DNA of 64,000 bases from Paradesulfitobacterium ferrireducens (GCF_017310645.1 NZ_JAFLRH010000017.1:1-64000), one strand, 5' to 3'; numbered from the stretch's first letter, positions 9,443 through 18,741 are shown. Made by a program: numbers and translations. The notes: generated by a model from the letters alone, not told the origin.

Positions 9443-11128
9443 ATGATGCCGTTTGACTTATTTTTTAAACTTGCCCAAAATACGAGTGTTATCGTGACGA
9501 TTGCTTACCTCTTAAGTAAAACGAAAATTTTTAAAAATGCCATGCTCCTGCGCAATAACCGGCTGGAAAAGCTTTTCCTGATTGCCATCTTCAGTGCGAT
9601 CGGGATCATGGGCACGTATACGGGGATTTCGATCAAAGGGGCTTTAGCCAACTCACGGGTGATTGGCGTCGTGGTAGGATCTTTGCTGGGAGGGCCGGTG
9701 GTCGGGATTGGGGCTGCGCTGATTGCAGGCTTGCACCGTTACCTTATCGGAGGGTTTACGGCGTTCTCATGTTCGATCGCAACGGTGGCAGAAGCCGGTT
9801 TCGCGGCCGTATATGTGCGCAAAATGAATCCTAAAAGCCTCACTTGGAAGACGGGGTTGTTCATCGGGGTTGTGACTGAAACTTTGCAGATGCTCATCAT
9901 CTTGGCAACGGCGCGCCCGTTTGCGGCGGCTTGGGACTTAGTTGAGACGATTGGACTCCCTATGATCGTAATGAATTCAATCGGAATTGCCATTTTCGTG
10001 GTGATCGCCCGCAATTCGATTGAAGAGGAAGAGAAGGCAGGAGCATTACAAGCCCAGAAAGCGCTCGAAATTGCCAAGGTTACTTTGCCTATCTTAAGAA
10101 AAGGACTGCAAGAAGAGAGCGCCAGGCAAGTGGCTCAGATCATTTTTGACAGGGCGGAAGTGGAGGCCGTAGCGATCACCAACCGTGAGGTCATCCTCGC
10201 CCATATAGGGAACGGTTGTTCCCATCATTTAGCCGGTTCCCCGATCATGACCAAGGCTACCCAAGAAGCAATGGATACGGGCGAGATGAAGCTGGCTCAA
10301 GTAAAGGAAGAAATCGGCTGCCGCGATCATGCCTGTACCCTGCGTTCGGCCGTGATCGTCCCGCTGTATAGCCGAGGCGACATTATCGGAACGTTGAAAC
10401 TTTACCGGGGCCGGGATCACGGGATCGGAAGCGTAGAGATTGAGCTGGCCCAAGGACTGGCCGGCTTGTTTTCAACCCAGTTGGAACTCGCAGCCTTGGA
10501 AGAACAGTCGAGACGGGTGGCAAAAGCGGAGCTTCAGGCACTTCAAGCCCAGATCAACCCCCATTTTTTGTTTAATGCCTTAAATACGATCGTTTCACTC
10601 GTGCGTACAGACGGAGAAAAAGCACGAAAACTCTTAATTCAGCTGGGGGATTTTTTTCGCAAAAACATCCAGCGGAGAGACAAGTTTGTGAGCCTGCGTG
10701 AGGAATTGGAGCATATCAGGGCTTACCTGAGCATTGAACAGGCCCGTTTTGGGGATAGTTTGAATGTAGTGGAAGAGATTGCTCCCGAAGCCGAAGATTG
10801 GCTCGTTCCGCCACTAACCCTTCAGCCCCTGGTGGAAAATTCCATCAAGCACGGGATTTATCCCAAGGTAAACGGAGGAACCGTCAACATCCGTTGCTGG
10901 GTCGAACAACATGTATTGCGAGTTGTTATCGAAGATGACGGAGTGGGGATTGAACAAGCCAAGCTGGAGGCGATACGGCAAAAACGGTATATTTCGCCGA
11001 CCGGGGCGGGTGTGGGTTTAAGCAATATCAATGACCGCCTCAAATATTTATACGGATCCGAATTGGAGATTCAGAGTGAACAGGGGCGAGGCACCCGAGT
11101 ATCAATCAACATACCCGCACAGACTTAG
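9443..11128 (+). CDS. LytS/BtsS-family sensor histidine kinase
   Basis: This membrane sensor kinase is about 561 residues long. Residues ~1-190 form a 5TMR-LYT multi-helix sensor (GALANSRVIGVVVGSLLGGP, then HRYLIGGFTAFSC). Residues ~220-345 form a GAF-like domain, with His-Ala-Cys in CRDHACTLRSA. The His_kinase box is QAQINPHFLFNALN with the phospho-acceptor His at about residue 374. The ATPase has the N box ENSIKHGI and G box DDGVGI. Two ATGs in a row (9443, 9446) follow GGTGGTGA; the GTG at 9428 lacks a site. The response regulator starts 46 bases downstream and cstA follows, the same trio as E. coli BtsS/BtsR with a CstA-family pyruvate transporter. Pyruvate sensing is an inference. Confidence 0.93.
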   Translation: MMPFDLFFKLAQNTSVIVTIAYLLSKTKIFKNAMLLRNNRLEKLFLIAIFSAIGIMGTYTGISIKGALANSRVIGVVVGSLLGGPVVGIGAALIAGLHRYLIGGFTAFSCSIATVAEAGFAAVYVRKMNPKSLTWKTGLFIGVVTETLQMLIILATARPFAAAWDLVETIGLPMIVMNSIGIAIFVVIARNSIEEEEKAGALQAQKALEIAKVTLPILRKGLQEESARQVAQIIFDRAEVEAVAITNREVILAHIGNGCSHHLAGSPIMTKATQEAMDTGEMKLAQVKEEIGCRDHACTLRSAVIVPLYSRGDIIGTLKLYRGRDHGIGSVEIELAQGLAGLFSTQLELAALEEQSRRVAKAELQALQAQINPHFLFNALNTIVSLVRTDGEKARKLLIQLGDFFRKNIQRRDKFVSLREELEHIRAYLSIEQARFGDSLNVVEEIAPEAEDWLVPPLTLQPLVENSIKHGIYPKVNGGTVNIRCWVEQHVLRVVIEDDGVGIEQAKLEAIRQKRYISPTGAGVGLSNINDRLKYLYGSELEIQSEQGRGTRVSINIPAQT

Positions 11129-11174
11129 GAAAGTATCATGCATGATTATTGAGGCCAACGAGGAGTGAAACCGG

Positions 11175-11960
11175 ATGCGCGTGGTGATCGTTGATGATGA
11201 ATCCCCGGCGCGGGATGAATTAAAATACCTGTTGGAACAAATGGAGAATGTGGATATTATAGGCCTGGCGCGCAACGGTCAAGAAGCTTTGGCCATCATT
11301 CCCGAGCTACGACCGGACGTGGTCTTTTTGGATATTCAGATGCCGGATATATCCGGACTTAGTGTGGCACGGGAATTGTATCAGCGCCTGGGCCCGGAAC
11401 TTTTTCCTTTATTAGTCTTTGCCACTGCGTACGACCAACATGCTTTGGAAGCGTTTGAGGTCAATGCGGCCGACTATGTGTTGAAGCCTTTCAGTGAGGA
11501 AAGGCTGCAGCAAACGGTTCAACGCCTGAAACACAGTCTCCAGGAAAGAGGATGTCCTCCGGAACAAGTAGAGGGTACCCGGCTTGATAGAGAGAAATTA
11601 GATCGCATCCTTTCTCTCTTGGAAAGTCCGTCCCCAAAGGCCAAGCTTCCCGTTGAGGAAAATGAACGAATGATTCTGCTGAATGCGGAGGAAATTGTTT
11701 TTGCCGGGATCGAAGGTCGGCATGTGCTCATCAAAACACTGGATGCTTCGTACGCTACGAATTATTCTTTAAGCGAGTTGGAAGAACGTCTTGGCCTAGT
11801 GCAGACTCATAAGAGCTATTTAGTCAATAAAGAAATGGTGCGGGAAATCGTCCCTTGGTTTAACGGAACCTATAACCTGATCATGAATGACCGGGATAGA
11901 TCCCAGATCCCGGTGAGCCGGACGTATGTCAAGTCTGTCAAGCAGGCACTGAAGATATAA
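11175..11960 (+). CDS. LytTR-family response regulator
   Basis: This 261-residue regulator has an N-terminal receiver with the acidic pair DD at 7-8, phospho-acceptor Asp53 (FLDIQMPD) and Lys in VLKPFSEE. Its C-terminal LytTR DNA-binding domain lies at about residues 158-258 (LNAEEIVFAGIEGRHVLIKT ... THKSYLVNKEMV ... IPVSRTYVKSVK). LytTR proteins bind paired imperfect direct repeats upstream of their targets. It is preceded by the sensor kinase and followed, after a repeat element and a terminator, by cstA, which is the likely target. The start ATG has GAGGAGTGAAACCGG upstream. Confidence 0.95.
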   Translation: MRVVIVDDESPARDELKYLLEQMENVDIIGLARNGQEALAIIPELRPDVVFLDIQMPDISGLSVARELYQRLGPELFPLLVFATAYDQHALEAFEVNAADYVLKPFSEERLQQTVQRLKHSLQERGCPPEQVEGTRLDREKLDRILSLLESPSPKAKLPVEENERMILLNAEEIVFAGIEGRHVLIKTLDASYATNYSLSELEERLGLVQTHKSYLVNKEMVREIVPWFNGTYNLIMNDRDRSQIPVSRTYVKSVKQALKI

Positions 11961-11995
11961 AGCAAGTTTCTAAGATTAGGTATTCAGAATTCAGG

Positions 11996-12232
11996 AGTCA
12001 GACTTCCATGCCGCTATGCGGCACCACTGATGGATGAAAATAGCCAAGGTGCATTACCCGCTCACCACGCGCCGGAGCTGTTCGCTTGTTGATTCAGCTA
12101 CAGCGCCAAACCTTAGGGTAATACCTGAAGTGAACCGTGACGCTGCTTAACGCTGAATCAACTGCGCTCTCGACGCTCCTCTGCTCTACGGTTCGCTAAG
12201 TAATTGCCCCTCGTCTATTTTCAGGGCAGAAG
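11996..12232. repeat. Dispersed element A, full copy 1
   Basis: This 237-base element is repeated in reverse complement at 25651-25887 with one difference that I can see. It folds back on itself. GAAAATAG (12036-12043) pairs with CTATTTTC (12215-12222) and pairing continues imperfectly inward. GTTGATTCAGC and GCTGAATCAAC form an inner 11-bp perfect inverted repeat. It is flanked by heptamer sequence. It lies in the 444-base gap between the LytTR regulator and cstA and carries no credible ORF. Confidence 0.92.
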
Positions 12233-12259
12233 TCAGAAGCATTTTGAAAGTTGGAACCA

Positions 12260-12287
12260 AAAACGTGCAACTTAAGCACGTTTTTTT
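12260..12287 (+). terminator. Rho-independent terminator after the two-component operon
   Basis: AAACGTGC, a short loop, then GCACGTTT followed by a T run form a clear intrinsic terminator. It lies 300 bases past the response-regulator stop and ahead of the cstA leader, so cstA should have its own promoter in 12290-12400. Confidence 0.85.
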
Positions 12288-12404
12288 GCATGTTTTGCAC
12301 ACTTTCCCTCTAAAGATCCGATTTGAAGTATGATTTCAATGAGCATTAACCTTAGGGTAAATGCTTGTGCAATAATTTAATTTTTCCGAAAAGGGGGATA
12401 TACC

Positions 12405-14225
12405 ATGCGTGCACTTTATCTATTGATTGCGGCAGCCAGTATCCTGATTATTGGCTATCGCCTCTACGGCACCTTCATGGCGGCTAAAGTTTTAGCGGTC
12501 GACCCTCGAATTGCCACTCCGGCTAAACGTCTGGACGACGGCCATGATTATGTACCTACCAATCGCTGGGTAGCGTTTGGACATCATTTTGCAGCAATTG
12601 CCGCTGCCGGCCCGCTGGTCGGCCCGGTGCTCGCAGCCCAGTTCGGCTATTTGCCGGGAACACTTTGGATCCTCATCGGCGGCGTTCTCGGCGGAGCAGT
12701 CCACGACATGGTCGTACTGTTCGCATCCGTGCGCCACAACGGAGAGTCACTGGCACAAATCGCCAAGAAAGAAGTGGGCCCTGTGACCGGGGTTGCCGCC
12801 TCATTTGCGGTCTTGTTTATTCTGCTTATTACCATGGCCGGTTTATCGATTGTTATCGTCAATGCCTTGCACGATAATCCCTGGGGTTCCTTTACGGTCG
12901 CAATGACCATTCCGATTGCAATTTTTATTGGGATTTATATGCGCTTTTTACGCCCGGGGAAATTGGGCGAAGCCTCTTTAATCGGGGTGCTTCTCATCTT
13001 GCTGGCCGTAGCCTTGGGCCCGGTAGTGAAAAGTTCAGGCCTGGCACCTTACTTCAACTACAGCGCCAATGTCATTAAGATTGCCCTCCCTGCCTACGCC
13101 TTTGTCGCAGCGGCGCTTCCGGTCTGGTTCTTACTCGCACCGCGCGACTACTTGAGTTCTTACCTTAAAATCGGAACCATCGGCGCCTTAGCTTTGGGAA
13201 TCATCTTTGTCAATCCGGTCTTGCACATGCCTGCGGTAACGAAGTTTGTCAACGGCGGAGGTCCTATCATCGCCGGCAAGGTTTGGCCTTTTGTTTTCAT
13301 TACGATTGCCTGTGGCGCAATCTCCGGCTTCCATAGTCTGATTGCGGCCGGGACCACGCCTAAGATGCTGGAAAGCGAAAAAGATATTAAAATTGTCGGC
13401 TTCGGGGCCATGCTGGTGGAATCCTTCGTCGCAATCATGGCCATGATTGCCGCCTCGGTGCTCCCGGTCGGAGACTATTTCGCCATTAACACCATGCCAG
13501 ACGTCTTTGCCAAGCTCGGCATGGCGGTCGACAAGCTGCCGGTGCTGTCCCAAATGATTGGGGAAAACGTGGCGGGACGCCCAGGCGGGGCAGTATCCCT
13601 CGCCGTCGGCATGTCTTATGTATTCTCGAGCATTCCAGGGCTCAATCATCTGGTTGCTTACTGGTATCAATTCGCAATTATGTTTGAAGCGGTATTTATC
13701 TTGACTGCTGTGGACGCCGGAACCCGGGCCGCCCGCTACGTAGTCCAAGACATGCTTGGAGTGATAATTAAACCCTTCAAGAAAATCAACTGGTGGCCCG
13801 GAGCGATTATCAGTGCAGCTTTGGTCTCTTTTGCCTGGGGCTATCTCCTGTACGGGGGGAATATTTCAACGGTCTGGCCCCTTTTCGGGGTCTCGAACCA
13901 GCTGCTCGCCTCCCTGGCCTTAGTGGTTGGAACGACCATCATCTTGAAGAACACAGGAAAGATAACCTACGCCTTGACTACGTTTATCCCGTTCGTCTTT
14001 CTCTTCGTGACCACGCTCACCGCATCCTACTATAATGTAACACTGGTTTATCTGCCCAAACACATGACCTTGAATGTCGTGCTGTCAGTTCTCATGGCAC
14101 TGCTCTCCCTGGTTATTGTGGTGGATTCTGCAATCAAATGGAACCGCTTAATTGCAGACAAAAAAGCTATGACCCGGCAAAAACTCGAACACAATGCCTT
14201 GGTACAGGAGTTGAGCGCAAAGTAA
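12405..14225 (+). CDS. cstA: CstA-family carbon starvation / pyruvate or peptide transporter
   Basis: This 606-residue polytopic membrane protein of the CstA family has about 16 helices. E. coli members BtsT and CstA are proton-coupled pyruvate importers, and CstA has also been linked to peptide uptake. Family features are RIATPAKRLDDGHDYVPTN near the N terminus, the GPLVGPVLAAQFGYLPG block, GFHSLIAAGTTPKML in mid-protein, and FGVSNQLLASLAL near residue 495. The length matches Gram-positive CstA. The ATG follows AAAAGGGGG. It follows the LytS/LytTR pair, suggesting induction by that system. A stem-loop terminator follows the stop. Confidence 0.95.
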   Translation: MRALYLLIAAASILIIGYRLYGTFMAAKVLAVDPRIATPAKRLDDGHDYVPTNRWVAFGHHFAAIAAAGPLVGPVLAAQFGYLPGTLWILIGGVLGGAVHDMVVLFASVRHNGESLAQIAKKEVGPVTGVAASFAVLFILLITMAGLSIVIVNALHDNPWGSFTVAMTIPIAIFIGIYMRFLRPGKLGEASLIGVLLILLAVALGPVVKSSGLAPYFNYSANVIKIALPAYAFVAAALPVWFLLAPRDYLSSYLKIGTIGALALGIIFVNPVLHMPAVTKFVNGGGPIIAGKVWPFVFITIACGAISGFHSLIAAGTTPKMLESEKDIKIVGFGAMLVESFVAIMAMIAASVLPVGDYFAINTMPDVFAKLGMAVDKLPVLSQMIGENVAGRPGGAVSLAVGMSYVFSSIPGLNHLVAYWYQFAIMFEAVFILTAVDAGTRAARYVVQDMLGVIIKPFKKINWWPGAIISAALVSFAWGYLLYGGNISTVWPLFGVSNQLLASLALVVGTTIILKNTGKITYALTTFIPFVFLFVTTLTASYYNVTLVYLPKHMTLNVVLSVLMALLSLVIVVDSAIKWNRLIADKKAMTRQKLEHNALVQELSAK

Positions 14226-14261
14226 GCATCTGTCCCGGAGATTTGCAGTAGAAATAAAGCG

Positions 14262-14292
14262 GGGCGCAGCGTAACATCTGCGCCCTATTTTT
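14262..14292 (+). terminator. Terminator of cstA
   Basis: The stem GGGCGCAG / CTGCGCCC is followed by TATTTTTT, 36 bases after the cstA stop. The stem is nearly the same as that after the rubredoxin gene at 63599-63632. Confidence 0.85.
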
Positions 14293-14324
14293 TCAGCACA
14301 TGTAATGGAAAGGGGATGACCCGG

Positions 14325-14639
14325 ATGTGGAAAATCTCACCGGAGGCGCTGGCATATCTGAATAAACAGCAGATTCAGGAACTTACTGTTGATCAACCTG
14401 TTACTGTCAGCGGGTGCTGTATCCAGGTTTCCGAACCACCTGGAGTTAGAGCGGGAGAACCGCTCTGGGACGGATTGCAGCCGGGAGTTCAGGTCGGTGG
14501 AGGGTCTTTTGCCGTGCTGGAGGTCGAAGGGATAAAGCTCAATGTACCGTCCCATCTGTCCGGCCTGGACTTAACCATTGATTTGACCCGGTTTTGGCGG
14601 CGGGAAAAGCTGGTTATCGAGGGTTGGAATCTGGTCTAG
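14325..14639 (+). CDS. Small Cys-Cys protein, possible CC/Se-motif family
   Basis: This is a 104-residue soluble protein of unknown function. I place the start at the second ATG (14325): AAGGGG sits 9 bases upstream of it but directly abuts the ATG at 14316. It opens KISPEALAYL, like many small HesB/IscA-sized proteins, has a vicinal cysteine pair at residues 31-32 (VSGCCIQV), and ends in a beta-rich segment (LDLTIDLTRFWRREKLVIEG). The layout recalls a small redox family in which one of the paired cysteines can be selenocysteine; here both are ordinary TGC/TGT codons. It is monocistronic, convergent with the ATPase gene. The family assignment is from memory and tentative. Confidence 0.6.
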   Translation: MWKISPEALAYLNKQQIQELTVDQPVTVSGCCIQVSEPPGVRAGEPLWDGLQPGVQVGGGSFAVLEVEGIKLNVPSHLSGLDLTIDLTRFWRREKLVIEGWNLV

Positions 14640-14650
14640 TTTTGCTTCTC

Positions 14651-15688
14651 TCAGCTCCGTCTTTGTTCGGTTAGAAAGTCAAGCTCCCGCAGGATGCGGT
14701 TTAGCAAGTCTTCCCTTAAAGCGTCGACCTTGCTGAAATCCACCGTTTCAATGTATATGTTTTTTAAGAGAGACCTTTGCTCATACCAAGCACGCAGGGT
14801 CTCTTTTAATTTGGGACTAAGAGACTGAGTCAGATTTTGATCGGCTAAGTTGTCCGGATTTCCTTGCCAAATGGCTAAATTCCGTTCCGGAAATACAATC
14901 CCAATGATCTCATTCGGATTGAGCGGGTGCAGTACCACCTCTATCACCTGCCCCAGCAACTGGGCTTCCCGTAAAAACCAGTTGAGCGCCTCCAGGGTTT
15001 CCTCCCCTGCTAAATGAATCTGATCAAATTCCGCTAAGAAATGGGGAGCCAGGTTGAGCCAGCCGTCAGGCGTGACACTATGAAGAAAACAGGGAGTAAC
15101 AACACTCTTTTGCAATTTATGCAGGGCCTTTTGCACTTGGGACCAGGCACTATTTTCATTCTTGCTGAAATCCCACTGGGTCGGATTATATAAAGAAAAC
15201 GGCTCTTGACCCTGCTGATCCATCCGTTTGGGTACGTGTTTTGTAAGCAAATGCACCAGTATCTCTTCAATTTCTGTTTGAAGTTCCCTTAATTTTTCTT
15301 CCAATATTAAAATTTCCTGGCGCTGATTGAGGAGCTTGCGCCCATCACAAAAGGCACCGAAATCATAGAAATGCTCGACGACGCCGGGAGCACGCCACTG
15401 CAGGGGAGAAATTTCTGCAGCATCGAGCATGGTATACCCTTCTCCAGCCAAAGTAAACCCGGCAATCGAGTCCGGGTCGCGGGCAGAGCGGAAAAAATCG
15501 AGTCCGTATCCCCGATCCAGAAGCTCCAGCCCAATCATTTTGATTAGGGTAGATTTACCTGTGCCCGGTCCGCCCAGGAGTACATAGGTACGCTCCCAGT
15601 TCACCATCATGAGCGGCAGCAAAGATATGTACCCCCTGGAAGTCAGACCCTCAGCAAAATAGTGACGCACGCCCGCCTTCGTGCTCAT
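14651..15688 (-). CDS. P-loop ATPase, PRK06851-like
   Basis: This 345-residue cytoplasmic protein resembles a Firmicutes P-loop ATPase family of unknown role (PRK06851 type). Near residue 10 is HYFAEGLTSRGYISLL and near residue 38 is Walker A GGPGTGKST, followed by a DRGYGLDFFRSARDPDSIAG block typical of the family. A GTVDFSKVD-like late block (IETVDFSKVDALREDLL) is also family-like. The second, degenerate P-loop often seen is not obvious here. The neighbours are unrelated and on the other strand, and I cannot propose a function. The gene starts at an ATG after GGAGGG in a region holding repeat C. Confidence 0.7.
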   Translation of the reverse strand: MSTKAGVRHYFAEGLTSRGYISLLPLMMVNWERTYVLLGGPGTGKSTLIKMIGLELLDRGYGLDFFRSARDPDSIAGFTLAGEGYTMLDAAEISPLQWRAPGVVEHFYDFGAFCDGRKLLNQRQEILILEEKLRELQTEIEEILVHLLTKHVPKRMDQQGQEPFSLYNPTQWDFSKNENSAWSQVQKALHKLQKSVVTPCFLHSVTPDGWLNLAPHFLAEFDQIHLAGEETLEALNWFLREAQLLGQVIEVVLHPLNPNEIIGIVFPERNLAIWQGNPDNLADQNLTQSLSPKLKETLRAWYEQRSLLKNIYIETVDFSKVDALREDLLNRILRELDFLTEQRRS

Positions 15689-15739
15689 GCTTTTTGACCC
15701 CTCCCGCTGTTTTCTTTCTGTTTTCTTTGTACCAGTCTG

Positions 15740-15818
15740 AAAGTATAAATTTCTGGTGGCACAAGTGCAACTATGCTTCCGCTTTCGCTACGCTCGGCGC
15801 AAGCCGAGTTTTCTTTGT
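15740..15818 (+). repeat. Dispersed element C, copy 1, ending in a terminator-like hairpin
   Basis: These 79 bases are repeated in inverted orientation at 30344-30422. The plus-strand 3' end is CTCGGC-GCAA-GCCGAG (six base pairs, GNRA-type loop) followed by TTTTCTTT, a good intrinsic terminator. It lies between the ATPase gene and the serine hydrolase gene, 120 bases before the latter. A short RNA ending here or an attenuator is possible. Confidence 0.8.
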
Positions 15819-15889
15819 CGGGGTAGTTTATGCACGCAGGAGTGAATAGGTCACCGTTTTTATCTTCACCCAATAATTAAAGGGTACGG

Positions 15890-15919
15890 GCAGGAAATTT
15901 CGGCGTTCATTTAGAAGTA
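15890..15919 (+). promoter_or_regulatory. Possible sigma-H promoter of the serine hydrolase gene
   Basis: GCAGGA, 18 bases, GAAGTA. The -35-like part fits the sigma-H consensus (RnAGGAwWW). The -10-like part is off consensus (GAAG instead of GAAT) and the spacer is one base long. It ends 22 bases before the ATG. Confidence 0.4.
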
Positions 15920-15941
15920 TCTAGTAGGAGGGGTTAACTTG

Positions 15942-17024
15942 ATGCAAACTCAGACTGCCGGCAAAGGACCAGGCATCTTCATTATCTTACTGGCCGCTAT
16001 CTTACTTATTGTTTCAATCACGGTTACCGGCTTGAGTGCTTATGCATTAAACTCCGCGAATGCCTCAGATGCACCGGTTGCGTCTGAACCAATACCAATA
16101 CATGCGCTCCAAGTCGGAGTTGAAAGAGCGCGCACGGAAGTTTTTAGGAAACAGGCGGAAATCTCCGCTCAAGCTGAAATGGAAAGATTAAAACAACTTG
16201 CTTTAGCGGAAGAAGCGCGCCGAAAAGAAGAGCAGCTAAGGCAGGAAGAAGAAGAGCGCAAACAGCAACAAGCCTTGGCTGCAAAATACAAAGCGATGAC
16301 CCTCGAAGAACGGCTGAAAGACTATCTTGGCAGCAACGTGAATAAGGTAGGAATCGCCTATTATGACCTTACAACAGGAAAGACCCTGTCGATTAACGGA
16401 AATAAAACATTTATTGCCGCCAGTACGGTGAAAGTCCCTTTGGTTATGAAGGTCTATGATTTGGTTGCCGGCGGCCAATTACAAGAAACCCAGAAAATTG
16501 CCTATGACAAAGAGAAACATTTTGAAGCCGGATCCGGAATCCTTCTGAACCAGGACTTGTCGCAGCCGCTTCCGCTGAATTTGCTGGCGGAATATGCCAT
16601 CCGTTATTCGGATAATATCGCAACCAATATGCTTATCACCCAGCTCGGGTATAATACTTTCAAGCAAGCGGTGGACGAAAAAGCCGGGATTGTAACCAAC
16701 CATAGCGGCAACTACATGACCGCCAACGGAGCTATGAATATCCTAAAAAACCTATATACAGAATCCAAGAGCAATTCTAACTATGCAAAAATCATTGGCT
16801 GGATGAAGCAGACGGTCTTCCATGATAAGCTTGACCGTTACCTTAACCATGCTATGGTTGCTCATAAAATCGGATTTTACAGGGCAGCCGTCAGTGATAT
16901 CGGGATCATTTATACCGATAAGCCCTATATTTTAGCCGTCTATACCAATGGGGTCGCTGATCCCAACACCCTGATCGCTGACATTTCGAAGATTATTTAT
17001 GACCGGCAAGTGGGAAACGAATAG
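15942..17024 (+). CDS. Membrane-anchored serine hydrolase (class A beta-lactamase/transpeptidase fold)
   Basis: The protein has about 360 residues. It has one N-terminal membrane helix (~12-36), an Arg/Glu/Gln-rich coiled coil (~60-115), then a penicillin-interacting serine hydrolase domain (~120-360) outside the cell. Motifs are SxxK as STVK (161-164), SDN as SDN (223-225), and KTG replaced by KIG (309-311). I do not see the ExxLN deacylation motif of true class A beta-lactamases, so antibiotic hydrolysis is doubtful. A peptidoglycan or muropeptide role is more likely. The ATG at 15942 is 8 bases from AGGAGGGG; the TTG just before it is less likely. It is monocistronic. Confidence 0.85.
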   Translation: MQTQTAGKGPGIFIILLAAILLIVSITVTGLSAYALNSANASDAPVASEPIPIHALQVGVERARTEVFRKQAEISAQAEMERLKQLALAEEARRKEEQLRQEEEERKQQQALAAKYKAMTLEERLKDYLGSNVNKVGIAYYDLTTGKTLSINGNKTFIAASTVKVPLVMKVYDLVAGGQLQETQKIAYDKEKHFEAGSGILLNQDLSQPLPLNLLAEYAIRYSDNIATNMLITQLGYNTFKQAVDEKAGIVTNHSGNYMTANGAMNILKNLYTESKSNSNYAKIIGWMKQTVFHDKLDRYLNHAMVAHKIGFYRAAVSDIGIIYTDKPYILAVYTNGVADPNTLIADISKIIYDRQVGNE

Positions 17025-17139
17025 CAATTGGAACAATCATTGTATCAGTTATAAAAAACACCCTCTTGTATTCCTTCAGACATTGTTATCCACCCTAGCT
17101 GTTGCATAATACACAACAATGTTGTTTCTATAAAGTTTT

Positions 17140-18741
17140 TCAGCTGTCTTGGTTCTGCTCGCCGGCTAAAGCCAAGATCCGTTCAGCAGAAAGTGAAACA
17201 TTCATAAGACCTTTACCCCCTGGACGGCGCGAAACCATAAATTTATAGGGTTTGCCATCCTCCACTCTTTTAATGATAGGAGTTGCAAAATAGTCTGCTT
17301 CCCCTGCAGCAACCTTCCGGTAAGCAGGGTTGATGTCATAAATAAGCATGCCTTCTGCCTCGGGTTGAGTGGCAAGTAGATATTTCCCCTCGGCATCGGT
17401 CAAATAGATATCATCGACACCGACTTCCGCCAGCAATTGAGTCAAACGGCTTCTGGACAAAGACTCGGCAGCGTCATACTTGGCAATCGCCTTACTGCGG
17501 TTCCACATGGTTCTTTCCATGCCTTTTTCTGCAATCCATTGCTGCATCTTGTCCACGGTTATGCTTAGTTCATTGACTGCATCCGTGATTATGGTTAAAG
17601 CATTGTTTTGCTCGTCAAGAGCGGCCGCAATCTCCTCGCTCCCTGCTGCGGTAGATTGGGCAGCCGCAGCGATGTCCCTGACTTCAGCGATGAACTCCTG
17701 GGTCTGCTCTTGCATTTCCTTAGTAGCCAATTCAATTTCTCCGAGGTGCCCGGCCACGCTGCGGCTTGCTTCAGCGACTTGCTCGAAGGCCAGGATTGCT
17801 TGCTGAACGACTTGTAACCCGGTTTCCGCTTCGTCCACGTTTTGCTTTGAGGCTCTATGAACTTCCTGTACCCCGGCAAGAACTAAGGCTAAAGTCTCTT
17901 GGATGTTCTCTACGGTTTGCTGGGAATTAGCTGCGAGCTTTTTTACTTCCTCAGCCACCACAGCAAAACCGCGCCCGGCCTCGCCTGCCCGGGCAGCTTC
18001 AATGGCGGCATTCAGAGCCAAGAGGTTTGTTTGCGCAGCAATAGCGGAAATCGCTGCCAACATATTCTCAATCCCCGCGGTATGGTTTTCCAGACGTTTA
18101 ACCGCATTCTCAGTATCTAGAGCTTCCGCTTTTACCCTTTTCATGGCTGGTGTCAACTCGGCGGTGGCTTGGAGGCCGCTGGTAGCTGAAGAAGCTGTGT
18201 GTTCTGTGTTCCGAGCCAATTCCACAATACGATTGCTAACACCGTTAACTTTCTCCTCCAAGGTTTGGGCAAGCAGATTGAGGCGTTCGGCACTGTTGGC
18301 TTGGACTTGGTTGTTCCGGACGATTTCCGCAAAAGCGGCCCCGATTTCATGGGCACTTAAGCGTGTCTCTTCGCTGGATTGGGAAAGTTCAGCCATACTA
18401 GTGTGAACAGAAAGAGAAAATTTAGCCGTCGATGCCAGAAACAAACGGGCATTTTGCCGAGCATTCCCCACGGCCTGGGCAAGGATATGTAAGAGTCTGC
18501 GGGAACCGGGTGGGGGGAGGAAATAATCTCCCGCAGACCACTCTTGCAAAAATAAAGTTAAGGACTCCAAATCGCGCCATAAAAACCGTTCGAGCCAGAA
18601 GAGGAATCCAAGGCTGACGACAGCGATCTCCGCTGGAACTAAAAATTTAAGCGGAATGTAAAGAGAGAACAAGGAAAATATGCTATGGATCAAAGCAAAA
18701 CCTAAAACAATCCCTAAACGCACATACCAACGTCCGGACAA
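17140..18741 (-). CDS. Methyl-accepting chemotaxis protein with C-terminal sensor-like region
   Basis: This chemoreceptor has about 533 residues. I place the start at TTG 18741, 9 bases after AAAGGAGGT; the upstream ATG at 18804 has no ribosome-binding site. Two adjacent membrane helices (~8-28 and ~33-50) leave almost no extracellular domain. The signalling hairpin follows, with tip [15 protein letters not shown]. After the hairpin a ~110-residue segment ([17 protein letters not shown] ... [13 protein letters not shown] ... [11 protein letters not shown]) resembles a PAS/Cache-like sensor and would be cytoplasmic. The architecture suggests internal signal sensing. A sigma-H-like promoter lies ~180 bases upstream. 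Confidence 0.88.
   Translation of the reverse strand: MSGRWYVRLGIVLGFALIHSIFSLFSLYIPLKFLVPAEIAVVSLGFLFWLERFLWRDLESLTLFLQEWSAGDYFLPPPGSRRLLHILAQAVGNARQNARLFLASTAKFSLSVHTSMAELSQSSEETRLSAHEIGAAFAEIVRNNQVQANSAERLNLLAQTLEEKVNGVSNRIVELARNTEHTASSATSGLQATAELTPAMKRVKAEALDTENAVKRLENHTAGIENMLAAISAIAAQTNLLALNAAIEAARAGEAGRGFAVVAEEVKKLAANSQQTVENIQETLALVLAGVQEVHRASKQNVDEAETGLQVVQQAILAFEQVAEASRSVAGHLGEIELATKEMQEQTQEFIAEVRDIAAAAQSTAAGSEEIAAALDEQNNALTIITDAVNELSITVDKMQQWIAEKGMERTMWNRSKAIAKYDAAESLSRSRLTQLLAEVGVDDIYLTDAEGKYLLATQPEAEGMLIYDINPAYRKVAAGEADYFATPIIKRVEDGKPYKFMVSRRPGGKGLMNVSLSAERILALAGEQNQDS

Noticed and set aside
15942..17024. Class A beta-lactamase resistance gene
   Set aside because: SxxK and SDN are present but the ExxLN motif is not seen and the protein has a membrane anchor plus coiled coil.
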